Of a DNA stretch of 64,000 bases, positions 34,187 through 42,899 are shown one piece after another. Origin of the DNA: Acidimicrobiales bacterium (GTDB taxonomy: Bacteria; Actinomycetota; Acidimicrobiia; Acidimicrobiales; Aldehydirespiratoraceae); NCBI GenBank assembly GCA_029247365.1, contig JAQWLJ010000002.1, positions 1 to 64,000 on the forward strand. Reading direction: 5' to 3'. Below the pieces are notes generated by a model. That model saw nothing but the letters and a program-made list of their open reading frames with translations, searched no databases and was not told the DNA's origin. Position 1 is the stretch's first letter. Each line of letters opens with the position of its first letter. Made by a program: the position numbers and the translations under genes.

Positions 34187-34581
34187 GCCAGCACCTCCAC
34201 GAGTCGGTCCTCGAAGTCGTCGGCCAACACACCCTGCACAACAAGCCACCAACAGTCGGTGTTGACAATGACCTTCGCCGGGATGCCCGCGATCGCGCCC
34301 TGGCCGAGCCCGTGGGCGGGGGGCGGCCACGTCGCCGCGCCCTCGAAGACGCGAGTGCCCGCGGCGGGCGAGAGCACGAAGCGCACCCAACCCGTGTCGG
34401 GAAACACGATCGCATGCGGCTCAGGAGCAGCCGCGTCGAGCACGTCGAGCAGCAATACCTCATCGGGCGCGAGCCGCAACTCGGTGGCATCGGCCGGCCA
34501 TCTCGCAGCATCGAGCGCGGTTGGGGTGGCGGCGATCCTCACTGCGGCAATTCGCTCGCGGACGACGGCGAACTCAGCCAC
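34183..34581 (-). CDS. soxG: short sarcosine oxidase gamma subunit-like protein
   Basis: 132 residues from a GTG at 34581 that overlaps the soxA end by 8 bases. Position between alpha and beta genes and weak similarity (L-A-P-D-E-V-L-L-L, V-F-P-D-T-G-W-V) are the evidence. Known SoxG proteins are near 200 residues, so this one is short, and the C-terminus with D-C-W-W-L-V-V-Q-G is unlike the usual tail. Likely a reduced gamma subunit; a different small partner is possible. Confidence 0.65.
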   Translation of the reverse strand: MAEFAVVRERIAAVRIAATPTALDAARWPADATELRLAPDEVLLLDVLDAAAPEPHAIVFPDTGWVRFVLSPAAGTRVFEGAATWPPPAHGLGQGAIAGIPAKVIVNTDCWWLVVQGVLADDFEDRLVEVLA

Positions 34582-36712
34582 GGGCCCGCGTTCCCGCTGG
34601 GTCGTAGAACGGCAACGCAACGCGCCGGGCACTCTCACCTTCGATCCAAACTTCTTCAGGAAGCTCACCATCAGCCAATCGGATCCACGCGAGCATCACT
34701 GACCGGTCGAGCGTCGGCGACCAAGCCGCGGATGTGACATAGCCCGCATATTCGCCGTCGGGGGTCCAAGCCACTGCGCCTTCGAACGGCGCCGGGCCCT
34801 CACTCTCGAGCCCCACCAATTGCTTATCGAGCGCGAGTCGGTTGGTTCGCTCGACAGCGTGTCGGCCGATGAAGTTGCCACTGTCGAGGTTGACCATCCA
34901 GTCATGATGAAGTCGCCGTGGTGTCGAGTCGTAGTCGGAGTCCTGGCCGACGATGATGTGGCCCTTTTCAAGCCGGAGCCGCGAGAGCGCGTCGAGCCCA
35001 TGGGGCACCACACCGAGATCGGCTCCTGCGTCGAGGAGAGCGTGCCAGAGCTCACCGGATCGGGCGAATGGATGGTGCAGCTCGAAACTGACCTCTCCGG
35101 TGAAGCTCAGCCGAACGACACGACACGGCACGTTGGCGATGTCGCTCTCGGTGTGCTGCAACATGGGCAGCGTTTCGTCGAACCCCACCCGGGCCAACAG
35201 TTCGGGCGCCCGCGGCCCAGTGACGTTGATCGCGCCCAGCGCCATCGTCACGTTCATCCACCGAACATTGAGGTGGGCGGTCCAGTCGCGGAACCACATC
35301 TCGGCGACGCTTGCGCCACCCGAAGTGACGGTTACGAAGAAGCGATCACCTTCGGGTTCGCGAAGGATCATGCCGTCATCAAGGACGTAGCCGCGTTCGT
35401 CCAACATCAGCACATAGCGGCTCCGGCCCGGGCGGATCGTCGAGACATCGGTCGAGATAAGCCGCTGCAGCGCAGCCTCGGCATCGGGGCCCGACACGAT
35501 GAACTTGCCAAGCGTGCCGACGTCCCCGAGTGACACGGCGTTGCGGACAGCGTCGTACTCGGCCCCGACGTCGGAGTACATCCATGGCCGCCACCAGCCA
35601 CCAAGGCGGTCCATCGTGGCGCCTGCCGCCTCGTGAATTGCATGAAGCGAGGTGCGCGGGACAGCGGGATGGTGTCGACCGGCGGCAATCTCGGAGAGCG
35701 TGGCTTGCCGGGCAACGGGGCGGGCGGTGAATGGGGCTTCGACCGACCCGGTGCGATCGGCGATAAAGCTCTGAAGGTAGGGCGAGCACACCGCACCCTG
35801 GCACACACCGGTTCCGGCGAGGCTGGCTCGCTTGAGTAGCTCCATGCTCGTGAACCCGCGCGCCCACGCTTCGGCGAGTTCGGCCATCGTCGTCTCGTTG
35901 CATGGGCATACCGTGCCCTCGACCGGGCACGGTGGTGGCGACGCAGCCGTAGCGGCGTCACCGACAGTGTCGATCGCCAGCCCGGCACCCATCCGAGCAA
36001 GAACCTCGTTGGGCGTGGTCCCAATGTCGACGATCACGGCATCGCACTCGATTCGCTCGCCACCGACCACCACCGAGCGAACCCGAATGTCGCCTTCGAA
36101 GCGGTCCGGAGGACCGGTGATCCTCACCGTCTGGCCGAGATCGACGCCCGCCGCAGTCAACCGCTCAGCGGCCATCGGCGTGTACAGCCCGGCAAGGTCA
36201 TTCCCCGGACAGACGGGGAGGAGCGGCAGCGCGCCGGTCGCAACCACGACTCGATTGACATGGGCGTGCACCATGCCGTCGTCGGTCCTGACGGCGACCA
36301 TCGGGCCCGGGTAGATCCCAATCGCCTCGCTCCCGTCCTTTGCGTCCACGATCGGCGCGCCGGCAGCCGCCGCGGCGGCTCGGCCCGACTCACCGCCACC
36401 AATCACGATCACTTCATGATGGATATTTCGAACAGCGACCGGTCGCTCGGGCGAGGCGATGCTCGGCAGCACAGGTGGAGCACCGGTCGGATGCGCCCGC
36501 ACGACCATGCCTTCCCGAGCGAGCGTCTGACACGTGTGGACGTAGGCACTGCCGTCGACCTCGGCCACACAGTGCGGTGAGTGGCCTTCGGCACACAGCG
36601 TCCCGCCCCCGGTTGGATGGATGCCGACCCGGACGAGCGCGGTAAGGAGATGATCACCCGTATCGAAGGGCACAGCTGTACCGTCGAATGTGAACTCTCC
36701 CGAGCCGGTCAT
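34574..36712 (-). CDS. soxA: sarcosine oxidase alpha subunit, compact form
   Basis: 712 residues; typical alpha subunits are about 950-1000. The N-terminal ferredoxin-like domain has C-A-E-G-H-S-P-H-C. V-I-V-I-G-G-G-E-S-G-R-A-A begins the dinucleotide fold, but the following region is much shorter than usual, with V-V-V-A-T-G-A-L-P as the second half. A C-P-C-N-E-T-T with C-Q-G-A-V-C cluster follows. The C-terminal half is the folate-binding GcvT-like domain (G-G-W-W-R-P-W-M-Y, G-H-I-I-V-G-Q-D). First gene of the leftward operon; the frame is intact. Confidence 0.88.
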   Translation of the reverse strand: MTGSGEFTFDGTAVPFDTGDHLLTALVRVGIHPTGGGTLCAEGHSPHCVAEVDGSAYVHTCQTLAREGMVVRAHPTGAPPVLPSIASPERPVAVRNIHHEVIVIGGGESGRAAAAAAGAPIVDAKDGSEAIGIYPGPMVAVRTDDGMVHAHVNRVVVATGALPLLPVCPGNDLAGLYTPMAAERLTAAGVDLGQTVRITGPPDRFEGDIRVRSVVVGGERIECDAVIVDIGTTPNEVLARMGAGLAIDTVGDAATAASPPPCPVEGTVCPCNETTMAELAEAWARGFTSMELLKRASLAGTGVCQGAVCSPYLQSFIADRTGSVEAPFTARPVARQATLSEIAAGRHHPAVPRTSLHAIHEAAGATMDRLGGWWRPWMYSDVGAEYDAVRNAVSLGDVGTLGKFIVSGPDAEAALQRLISTDVSTIRPGRSRYVLMLDERGYVLDDGMILREPEGDRFFVTVTSGGASVAEMWFRDWTAHLNVRWMNVTMALGAINVTGPRAPELLARVGFDETLPMLQHTESDIANVPCRVVRLSFTGEVSFELHHPFARSGELWHALLDAGADLGVVPHGLDALSRLRLEKGHIIVGQDSDYDSTPRRLHHDWMVNLDSGNFIGRHAVERTNRLALDKQLVGLESEGPAPFEGAVAWTPDGEYAGYVTSAAWSPTLDRSVMLAWIRLADGELPEEVWIEGESARRVALPFYDPAGTRARG

Positions 36713-36760
36713 CGCGACAGCCTAGAAAGAACGACGAAGCCACGGGTACGGTTCGTTGTC

Positions 36761-37753
36761 ATGTCGGCGAACGTTCGTCTCCCCAAGGCTCCCGTCCTCA
36801 TCGACCGGGTCGTTGACGACCCCGAGGCGATCCGCCAGATGGCACGTGACCACGGCCCGTATTGGCAGCCCGGTCGGGTGTTGTCGACATCCAAGTCGTT
36901 CAATGAGGTCTCCGACAACGACGGCGACGATGCTGTCACCGACTTTGCGAACGCGCTGGTGGGCCCGACGTTTCGCGGTCAGTGGGCGTTCGCCGAACCC
37001 ATCGTTGACGGATCAGCCGAGCTACTGGCCCACCAGGGCTTCAGCGACGCCGCCCGGCGGATGTACGGCTGGGACGTGGTCGTTCCTGAGCAGGTGTACG
37101 TCAACCTCTCGACCCCGATGCCGAGACAAGGCTTTTCTCATACCGACATTCCCGAGTTTCGCGGTGTCGATCGCCGTAACGCGCCGGCCTGGCTGCTTAC
37201 CGCAATGGGCGTCAGCCGCCTGTTTGAAGCCGAGCGCATCCACATCGTCACTGCAGTCGCGTGGTTCTACCGCGGCGAGGCCGGCGGATTCCGCTACTGG
37301 CCCGACGGCGTCGACGGCGAGTCCTTTCTCCACAACGACACCTGGAACACCGCCATCGTCGGCGACAACGACTTCATGCCGCACGAGGTCCAACGCATCG
37401 GGCCCCGAGGTGCCACAAAGCCGCCTGGCATGACGCTGAGCACTGAGATGATCTACGAGGCGCCCTACTGGCACATCGTCGAGCAGGGCGAGGTCCTTGC
37501 GAGCTACCCCGATCCCGCGATCCGGCTGTCGCTGAGCTGGAAGGCAAAGGTGTTCCGAAATGATGCCGAGCACGCAGCCGCGGTCGACGGCAACGGCCTC
37601 TCGATCGACGACGCCATCACCCGTCTGGGCGCCGACCTTGCCGCAAGCGACACGCCCGAGCCCCTCGCGGGCACCTCGGTCGAGTCGACCGATCTGCAGG
37701 CTCAACTGCAACGGCGCTACTCGGCGTACGCCGTGAGCGCCCAAGCCACCTGA
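36761..37753 (+). CDS. putative non-haem iron (2-oxoglutarate-type) oxygenase-like protein
   Basis: 330 residues of no family I recognise outright. A possible iron triad is His127-x-Asp129 (G-F-S-H-T-D-I-P-E) and His208 (D-F-M-P-H-E-V-Q-R), with Arg212 or Arg216 as a co-substrate anchor. Spacing and a W-F-Y-R-G-E-A-G-G-F-R-Y-W-P-D-G strand region between them look like a jelly-roll. Divergent from soxA by 48 bases and convergent with the MFS gene. The oxygenase assignment is an inference from the motif spacing. Confidence 0.5.
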   Translation: MSANVRLPKAPVLIDRVVDDPEAIRQMARDHGPYWQPGRVLSTSKSFNEVSDNDGDDAVTDFANALVGPTFRGQWAFAEPIVDGSAELLAHQGFSDAARRMYGWDVVVPEQVYVNLSTPMPRQGFSHTDIPEFRGVDRRNAPAWLLTAMGVSRLFEAERIHIVTAVAWFYRGEAGGFRYWPDGVDGESFLHNDTWNTAIVGDNDFMPHEVQRIGPRGATKPPGMTLSTEMIYEAPYWHIVEQGEVLASYPDPAIRLSLSWKAKVFRNDAEHAAAVDGNGLSIDDAITRLGADLAASDTPEPLAGTSVESTDLQAQLQRRYSAYAVSAQAT

Positions 37754-37755
37754 GG

Positions 37756-38913
37756 TCAGAACTCGTTGCGGATCCAAAATGTCAGGGCCGACCCGACAAG
37801 CATGCTCGTCCCGACAAGGAGCCACATCGCACCGAAACCGTGTTCGTCGATCATCCAGCCAGTCGCAAGAGGGCCGGCGAACACACCGAGATAGATGCCC
37901 ATCTGCGTCACCCCGCTCGCCGCGCCCGAGGCGTCGCCGTTGGCGCGCATGATGCCGAAGTTGGTGAACACCGGCCACACCCAGCCCGCACCGAACGCAA
38001 GGAGGGTCGAAAGCACGTGGATACCGGCGGTGCCCTTGGCGAGTCCCAACATGCCGATCGATCCGAGCGCAGCGAGCCCTGCGGCCATCGTGTAGGGCCG
38101 CGTTGCCATCGTGTCGGTCCGTACGCCCCAAAACAGCCGCCACCCGATCCCAAACGCGGCGCCGAGGCTGAGCATCCAGCCTGCGACCCCCTCGCTGAGG
38201 CCGGCATCGACACCGGACGCAACTGTCCACGAGGTAAGCCCGCCAGCCGCGAACGCGAGGAATGCACCACCGATAAGCGACCATCCCAGCGCCCGTCGCG
38301 TGGAGCCGGGCCGGGCGGATCGAAATGCATCGCTGCTCTCGAACTCGACGACGCCCTGCACCAACACCAACGCGACCACGGCGAGCACGACTCCCAAGAC
38401 GAAGGTCGACCGCCAACCAAGGGTCAAGGCGAGCAGCGGCACGGTCGCGCCACTGACCATCGCGGCCGACGGCATGCCCGACTGCTTGAGAGCGATCGCC
38501 AGGCCCAATCTCGGAAGTCGGGCACTCGTGAGGGCAAGGTTCACTGCGGTCTGGTTGAGCGCATTCACTCCCCCGCACAGCGCGAGCAGCGCGACCATCG
38601 TCGAGAACGAGTCTGCGACGGTGGCGATGAGACCCTGACCGATAATCGTCACCACCAGGCAGCCGGTGAGCTGGCGCCGGGGCCCGATTCGCTGCACCAG
38701 CCGCCCGCCGAGGATCGATGAGGCAGTTGCCGCAAGGAAGTACGCACTCATCGCCCAGCCGTACCGGCCCGCGGTGATGCCAAACTCGTCACTGATCTGA
38801 ACCGATGCCGCTCCGACGAGAAAACCTGGGTAGACGCATGCGACCGTGGCCACGACCATCGTCGAGACGAGACGACGGTCGGTCGCCGGGATGAGCGGGG
38901 TGGGTGTGGTCAC
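37756..38913 (-). CDS. MFS transporter
   Basis: 385 residues from a GTG overlapping the acetyltransferase stop (GTGA). About twelve hydrophobic segments; G-G-R-L-V-Q-R-I-G-P-R-R fits the loop 2-3 motif and R-L-G-L-A-I-A-L-K-Q-S-G-M-P the CynX/NimT-type signature. Short cytoplasmic loops, no extra domain. The substrate is not predictable. Translational coupling with the tandem GNAT protein suggests a joint detoxification or resistance role. Confidence 0.85.
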   Translation of the reverse strand: MTTPTPLIPATDRRLVSTMVVATVACVYPGFLVGAASVQISDEFGITAGRYGWAMSAYFLAATASSILGGRLVQRIGPRRQLTGCLVVTIIGQGLIATVADSFSTMVALLALCGGVNALNQTAVNLALTSARLPRLGLAIALKQSGMPSAAMVSGATVPLLALTLGWRSTFVLGVVLAVVALVLVQGVVEFESSDAFRSARPGSTRRALGWSLIGGAFLAFAAGGLTSWTVASGVDAGLSEGVAGWMLSLGAAFGIGWRLFWGVRTDTMATRPYTMAAGLAALGSIGMLGLAKGTAGIHVLSTLLAFGAGWVWPVFTNFGIMRANGDASGAASGVTQMGIYLGVFAGPLATGWMIDEHGFGAMWLLVGTSMLVGSALTFWIRNEF

Positions 38914-39944
38914 ACGGTTCGGAGGTCGAGCCGCGCCTCGATCTCGCCGTCGATGATCTTGCCCGTGGGCACGAACCCGCACGCGAGATACATCGGTTCG
39001 GGCGAACCGACCCCCGAAACGTACGAGACGTCGAGTTCATCGTGACCCCAGCTGCGGACGAGCCCGACCACCTGATCGATGACCCGTCGTCCAATGCCGC
39101 GGCGCTGATGGCGCCGATCGATCATGAGTCGCCACAGGTAGGGGCGGTCGCCGCTCTCGGTCGCGGTGTCGAGCATGACAAATCCGGCCAGCTCACCGTC
39201 AGCCATCACTGCGCGGTGCCACGGCGTCACCGGCTTTCCGTCGTAGGGCTCAGGAATGTGCGCCTCGGCGAGCGACACGCCATTCGGGCTCACCATACGT
39301 TCCTGACTCTTGTGGGTGGAGAGTTCGATGACGGGGCGGACCTTGTCCCAGGTGATCTCCTCGAGCATGACCGCGTCGGGCGGGCCGGTCGGGCGTGCGG
39401 TCCATGCCTCGAAGTCGGCGCGGGTGGTGCCGTACAGCCAGTCGTCGCTGTTCTCGTCGCCGACCCACCGCGACAGGCGCGTGTGACCTTCGTGCACGAA
39501 CCCGAGCCGTTCGACGATCCGAGCGGATCGGTGGTTATCGGGGTGCAGGGTCGCACTGATGCGCGTGAGTTTTGGATCCGAGAACAGGTGGTCGACGAGG
39601 CCGCAGGTGGCCTCGTGTGCGTAGCCCCTTCCCCACTCCTCGCGGGCGAAGGTGTAGCCGATCTCGGCCGCTCGACCCTCCCACTGGAGCTTCAGCGAGA
39701 GGTCACCGACAATCCGGCCGCCATCGAGGGTTTCCACCGTGAGCATCCACCAGTCATCATCGACCGGTTCAGAGATCTCGCCGGTTTCCGCCAACACGAT
39801 CCGTGCACGCTCCTCGGGCCACGGAAGCGTCCAGTCCTGGTACTTGGCCACCTCGGGATGGTTGCGACGAGCGACGAGTGCGTCGAGGTCAGAGGCCAGG
39901 GGCCGCCGCAGGCGCAGACGTTCGGTCTCGATCGGCTCGAACAT
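38910..39944 (-). CDS. tandem GNAT-domain N-acetyltransferase
   Basis: 344 residues with two GNAT domains. The first (about 1-165) is RimJ-like: E-T-E-R-L-R-L-R-R-P, E-W-G-R-G-Y-A-H-E-A with the acetyl-CoA loop, and N-x-x-S-A-R-I-V-E-R-L-G-F. The second (about 195-344) has R-R-H-Q-R-R-G-I-G-R-R-V-I as its loop and S-P-E-P-M-Y-L-A-C-G-F. Start at the ATG at 39944; upstream residues are junk-like. Both acetyl-CoA loops look intact. Confidence 0.83.
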   Translation of the reverse strand: MFEPIETERLRLRRPLASDLDALVARRNHPEVAKYQDWTLPWPEERARIVLAETGEISEPVDDDWWMLTVETLDGGRIVGDLSLKLQWEGRAAEIGYTFAREEWGRGYAHEATCGLVDHLFSDPKLTRISATLHPDNHRSARIVERLGFVHEGHTRLSRWVGDENSDDWLYGTTRADFEAWTARPTGPPDAVMLEEITWDKVRPVIELSTHKSQERMVSPNGVSLAEAHIPEPYDGKPVTPWHRAVMADGELAGFVMLDTATESGDRPYLWRLMIDRRHQRRGIGRRVIDQVVGLVRSWGHDELDVSYVSGVGSPEPMYLACGFVPTGKIIDGEIEARLDLRTV

Positions 39945-40187
39945 GGCCGCGACCCTACGCCGCAGGTCAGGGGTCGAGATGGTGGATGCCGAATGGAACC
40001 GGACCGGTCGTTCCAAACGTCGCGTGGACCCTCGCCATACCGCCTCGCACTCCCCGACTCGATGCCCGCCTGCCCTATCCGGCCACCCACGGCCGCACAA
40101 TGGGTCCCGATTGCACGCTTCGGAACCACGTGTGTCCGCGACGTCGCCCTTGGGATTCGGCTGGACTCACGTGAAAGACTGCCCGGC

Positions 40188-40928
40188 ATGGACAGCATGA
40201 CCGTCGCACGAAGCCTCCGAGGATCGATCGGCATGTTGGCCATGGCCTGGTTGCTGGACGAATCCACCACTGCCAAGGCAGTAGCCACCGGACTCGACGC
40301 GCCCGGCCGAGGCGCGTACGCCGTTGGCCGACTCGGCGTTCTGGGTGACTGCCCCCCAGACGCCGTCGTGAGCGCCGCCTACTTCTGGGAACCCAACCTG
40401 ATGCGCACGATGGTGGCCGATGGCCGCGCCCTGAAGACTCCGGCCGAGGGCGCAGCGATCTACACCCGTATTTGCCAGGAGTGGGGAGCCGAGCGCCTGG
40501 CCGGTCTCGACGGTGTCGAGCGCCTCGGCGAGATCCTCACAAAGGTCGTCGATTCGGCATCTCCACTCGGTGCACCAATGTTCGTCGGCTGGCGCGACAT
40601 GCCCCGCCCCAGCGAACCGGGGCCGGCGCAGACGTTCCAACTTGCGCAGGTAATGCGCGAGCTGCGTTTCAGTCGGCACTGCATCGCGGTCCAAGCTGCG
40701 GGCCTCGGTCCACTCGAAGCCATCCTGTCGGGGCCCGCTGGCGACTGGAACGCCACAATGTTCGGCTGGCCCGAGCCATACCCCGACACGACCGGCTTCG
40801 CCGAGACCCGCGAGGAAGCCGAGGCCGCCACCGATCGCCTTCACGCCGCCGACCTTGACATCCTGACCGACGTGGAGCGCGCCGATCTACGCGATCTCGC
40901 CAAAGCCGCCCGTACCCACCATGGCTGA
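40188..40928 (+). CDS. SCO6745-family-like protein
   Basis: 246 residues. G-R-G-A-Y-A-V-G-R-L-G-V-L-G followed by V-V-S-A-A-Y-F-W-E-P-N-L-M matches the actinobacterial SCO6745 pattern (G-R-A-A-P-L-G ... F-Y-N-F-x-P). The remainder is helical, with R-H-C-I-A-V-Q-A-A-G-L-G-P-L-E-A-I-L near the C-terminus. Family function is not settled. Followed after 12 bases by the nitroreductase fusion gene, so probably cotranscribed. The ATG at 40188 is preferred; longer readings run antisense through the GNAT gene. Confidence 0.6.
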   Translation: MDSMTVARSLRGSIGMLAMAWLLDESTTAKAVATGLDAPGRGAYAVGRLGVLGDCPPDAVVSAAYFWEPNLMRTMVADGRALKTPAEGAAIYTRICQEWGAERLAGLDGVERLGEILTKVVDSASPLGAPMFVGWRDMPRPSEPGPAQTFQLAQVMRELRFSRHCIAVQAAGLGPLEAILSGPAGDWNATMFGWPEPYPDTTGFAETREEAEAATDRLHAADLDILTDVERADLRDLAKAARTHHG

Positions 40929-40940
40929 CCGGGAAACATC

Positions 40941-42092
40941 ATGACCGACACCCCCTTCGACGTCGCCGAGATCGACAAGCTGCTCACCACGACTCGCACC
41001 GTGCGCAAGCGTCTCGACTTCGACCGCGAGGTCTCCGACCAGATCATCTTCGACTGCATCGACGTCGCTGAGCAGGCGCCGAGCGGCGGCAACGACGCGA
41101 GCCGCCGCTGGATTGTCATTCGCGACGAGGCAACGAAGCAGGCGTGCGGTGAGATCTACCGTCGCAATGGCGATTTCATGATCAACGTCGCAGACCGACT
41201 GGTCGGCAGCGGCCACGGCAAGGAACGCGTCTTCAGCTCGTCGGCGTACCTGGTCGAAAACTTTGCCAAGGCGCCTGCGCTGGTCATCGCTGCGATCTGG
41301 GGCACCCACGACAACTCCGGCCGTCCCGGCTTGTTCGATTCCGTTATTCAGTCAGCGTGGAGCTTCAATCTCGCGCTCCGCGCCCGCGGCCTCGGCTCGG
41401 CGTGGACCACCCTTCTCAACACAAGCGTCGAGGAACTCGCCGAGCTCCTGGGCATTCCCCCCGGGGTCACCACGATCGTGACGTTCCCGGTCGCGTACAC
41501 GAAGGGAACCGACTTCAAGCCGGTCGCCCGCCGCCCCGCCGAGCAGATCACCTACTTTGACCGCTGGGGCTACACCCGGTCCCAGGCCAGCGAGGACGGG
41601 GGCACTCACTTCGAAGATGGCCCCGGCGTCGTTGCCGAGGTCGACATTGTGGCACCCCCAAGGGCGGTCTGGCCGCTCGTTTCCGACATCACGTTCCCGG
41701 CCCGAGCCGGCACCGAACTTCAAGGCGCCGAGTGGACGACGGACGATCGCGGCATCGGGGCGATCTTCATCGGCCACAACAAGCTCGGCGGCAACAAGTG
41801 GAGCCTCGACAACCACATCACCGCCTACGAGGAGGGTCGAGTCTTCGAGTGGTCGACCGTCGACCCTGCGAGCCCCGGCGGCCGGTGGCGCTTCGAGATC
41901 ATGGACCAGGGAGTTGGCAGTCGTGTCCGGTTCTCGGTCGAGATTGGAATGGAGAACAACCTCACCTATCCGATAGCGATGGGCTCCGACGACCCGGTCG
42001 CAGTGCTGAACGGCCGCCGCAAGGGCATCAAGGCCAACATGCAGAAAACACTCGACGCCCTGAAGGCAGGGGTGGAGGGAGCTCGTTCGTAA
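40941..42092 (+). CDS. nitroreductase-SRPBCC fusion protein
   Basis: 383 residues. Residues 1-210 are a nitroreductase domain: R-T-V-R-K-R near residue 19, Q-A-P-S-G-G-N, and G-L-G-S-A-W-T-T, which bind FMN. From about 225 an SRPBCC (polyketide-cyclase/START-like) domain begins with V-V-A-E-V-D-I-V-A-P-P-R-A-V-W-P-L-V-S-D-I, the usual opening of that fold, and ends in a long amphipathic helix. Reduction and ligand binding are thus joined in one chain. A direct-repeat copy begins exactly at its stop codon. Confidence 0.85.
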   Translation: MTDTPFDVAEIDKLLTTTRTVRKRLDFDREVSDQIIFDCIDVAEQAPSGGNDASRRWIVIRDEATKQACGEIYRRNGDFMINVADRLVGSGHGKERVFSSSAYLVENFAKAPALVIAAIWGTHDNSGRPGLFDSVIQSAWSFNLALRARGLGSAWTTLLNTSVEELAELLGIPPGVTTIVTFPVAYTKGTDFKPVARRPAEQITYFDRWGYTRSQASEDGGTHFEDGPGVVAEVDIVAPPRAVWPLVSDITFPARAGTELQGAEWTTDDRGIGAIFIGHNKLGGNKWSLDNHITAYEEGRVFEWSTVDPASPGGRWRFEIMDQGVGSRVRFSVEIGMENNLTYPIAMGSDDPVAVLNGRRKGIKANMQKTLDALKAGVEGARS

Positions 42093-42222
42093 AGCAGGGG
42101 TAGAGGGTGTCTTGCAGGGTTTGGTGTCTTGCGCTTCCGCGCGACTGTCTCCATCCAATGCAAGGTCACGAAGCAAGGAATAAAAAGAACTATCGATGCT
42201 GACTCGGTGTCATAACCGGTGG
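42090..42222 (+). repeat. 3'-flank direct repeat, copy A
   Basis: About 133 bases beginning at the TAA of the nitroreductase fusion. It is roughly 75-80% identical by eye to copy B 550 bases downstream, with a 26-base identical run (42099-42124 and 42649-42674). Inside, GGTGTCTTGC occurs twice with a 7-base spacer. No transposase, terminal inverted repeat or attC core is visible. Confidence 0.8.
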
Positions 42223-42357
42223 TGACAATGACGTTGCAGCGCCTCGAAGACGGTTGATCGCAACTGTTCTCTAAGACAGCTCGCCCCAACGAACTTACGG
42301 CTGTGGTACAAACGTCGGGAATCATTCACGCAGGAAGCGTTGATAGAGCGAAGCACC

Positions 42358-42642
42358 ATGGCCGAAAACGCTGAAGAACCGAACGAACCACCGTCCTTTC
42401 TCAAAGGCTTACGGGAAGACCTCGGTGAGGCTGCGAAAGACCTCCGAATCCGGGAGCTCGAAAGGGAGCTTGAAGTCAAGGACGCCAAAACCACGGACCG
42501 GCTCGCAAAGAAAGACGCCCGGATCGCGGAACTTGAAACGCTTCTTGAACAACGTGAGACAGATCTGACCGAACTGCAGGCAAAGAAACGGTGGCTACCT
42601 ACGAGCCTGCGACGAAATCCCCCTTTGGAGTCAGAGGTGTAA
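42358..42642 (+). CDS. small coiled-coil protein
   Basis: 94 residues, strongly charged. Residues about 30-78 form a heptad-like run of E, K, R, L and A (R-E-L-E-R-E-L-E-V-K, L-A-K-K-D-A-R-I-A-E-L-E-T-L-L), so a coiled coil is likely. The N-terminus is acidic and proline-rich; the C-terminus is basic. No family recognised. It lies alone between two direct repeats and its base composition is less GC-rich than its neighbours, hinting at a separate origin. An in-frame TTG lies at 42340. Confidence 0.6.
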   Translation: MAENAEEPNEPPSFLKGLREDLGEAAKDLRIRELERELEVKDAKTTDRLAKKDARIAELETLLEQRETDLTELQAKKRWLPTSLRRNPPLESEV

Positions 42643-42775
42643 ACCAGAGGTAGAGGGTGTCTTGCAGGGTTTGGCGTCTTGCGCGGTCGTGCGGCTGTCT
42701 TCCTCCGGAACGGGGTCACGAAGCCACGACTAGCCGAAAGGACTATCGGCGCTGACTCAGTGTCATAGCCGGTCG
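42640..42775 (+). repeat. 3'-flank direct repeat, copy B
   Basis: Second copy, starting at the TAA of the coiled-coil gene just as copy A starts at the nitroreductase stop. On the reverse strand both copies keep an open frame of about 45 codons with similar peptides and several third-position changes, but neither frame has a convincing start. Confidence 0.8.
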
Positions 42776-42899
42776 TTGCGTTGACAGTACCCAATCAGAG
42801 GTGGGGCTGCCTGCCCCCACGAATAGACGACCTCTCTCCGCTGAGGAGGGGCCTGTCGAGCACAACCAGCTATCGGGGGCCGTGGTCTACGGTTGCGAC

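Noticed and set aside
37022-38578. 518-codon minus-strand frame
   Set aside because: Runs through the putative oxygenase gene antisense and the MFS gene out of frame; arginine- and cysteine-rich, no motif.
38904-40187. 428-codon N-terminal extension of the SCO6745-like gene
   Set aside because: Lies antisense to the GNAT gene, and the plausible protein begins at the ATG at 40188.
42090-42775. Integron attC sites for the paired repeats
   Set aside because: No GTTRRRY/RYYYAAC core sites and no long imperfect palindrome; no integrase in the window.
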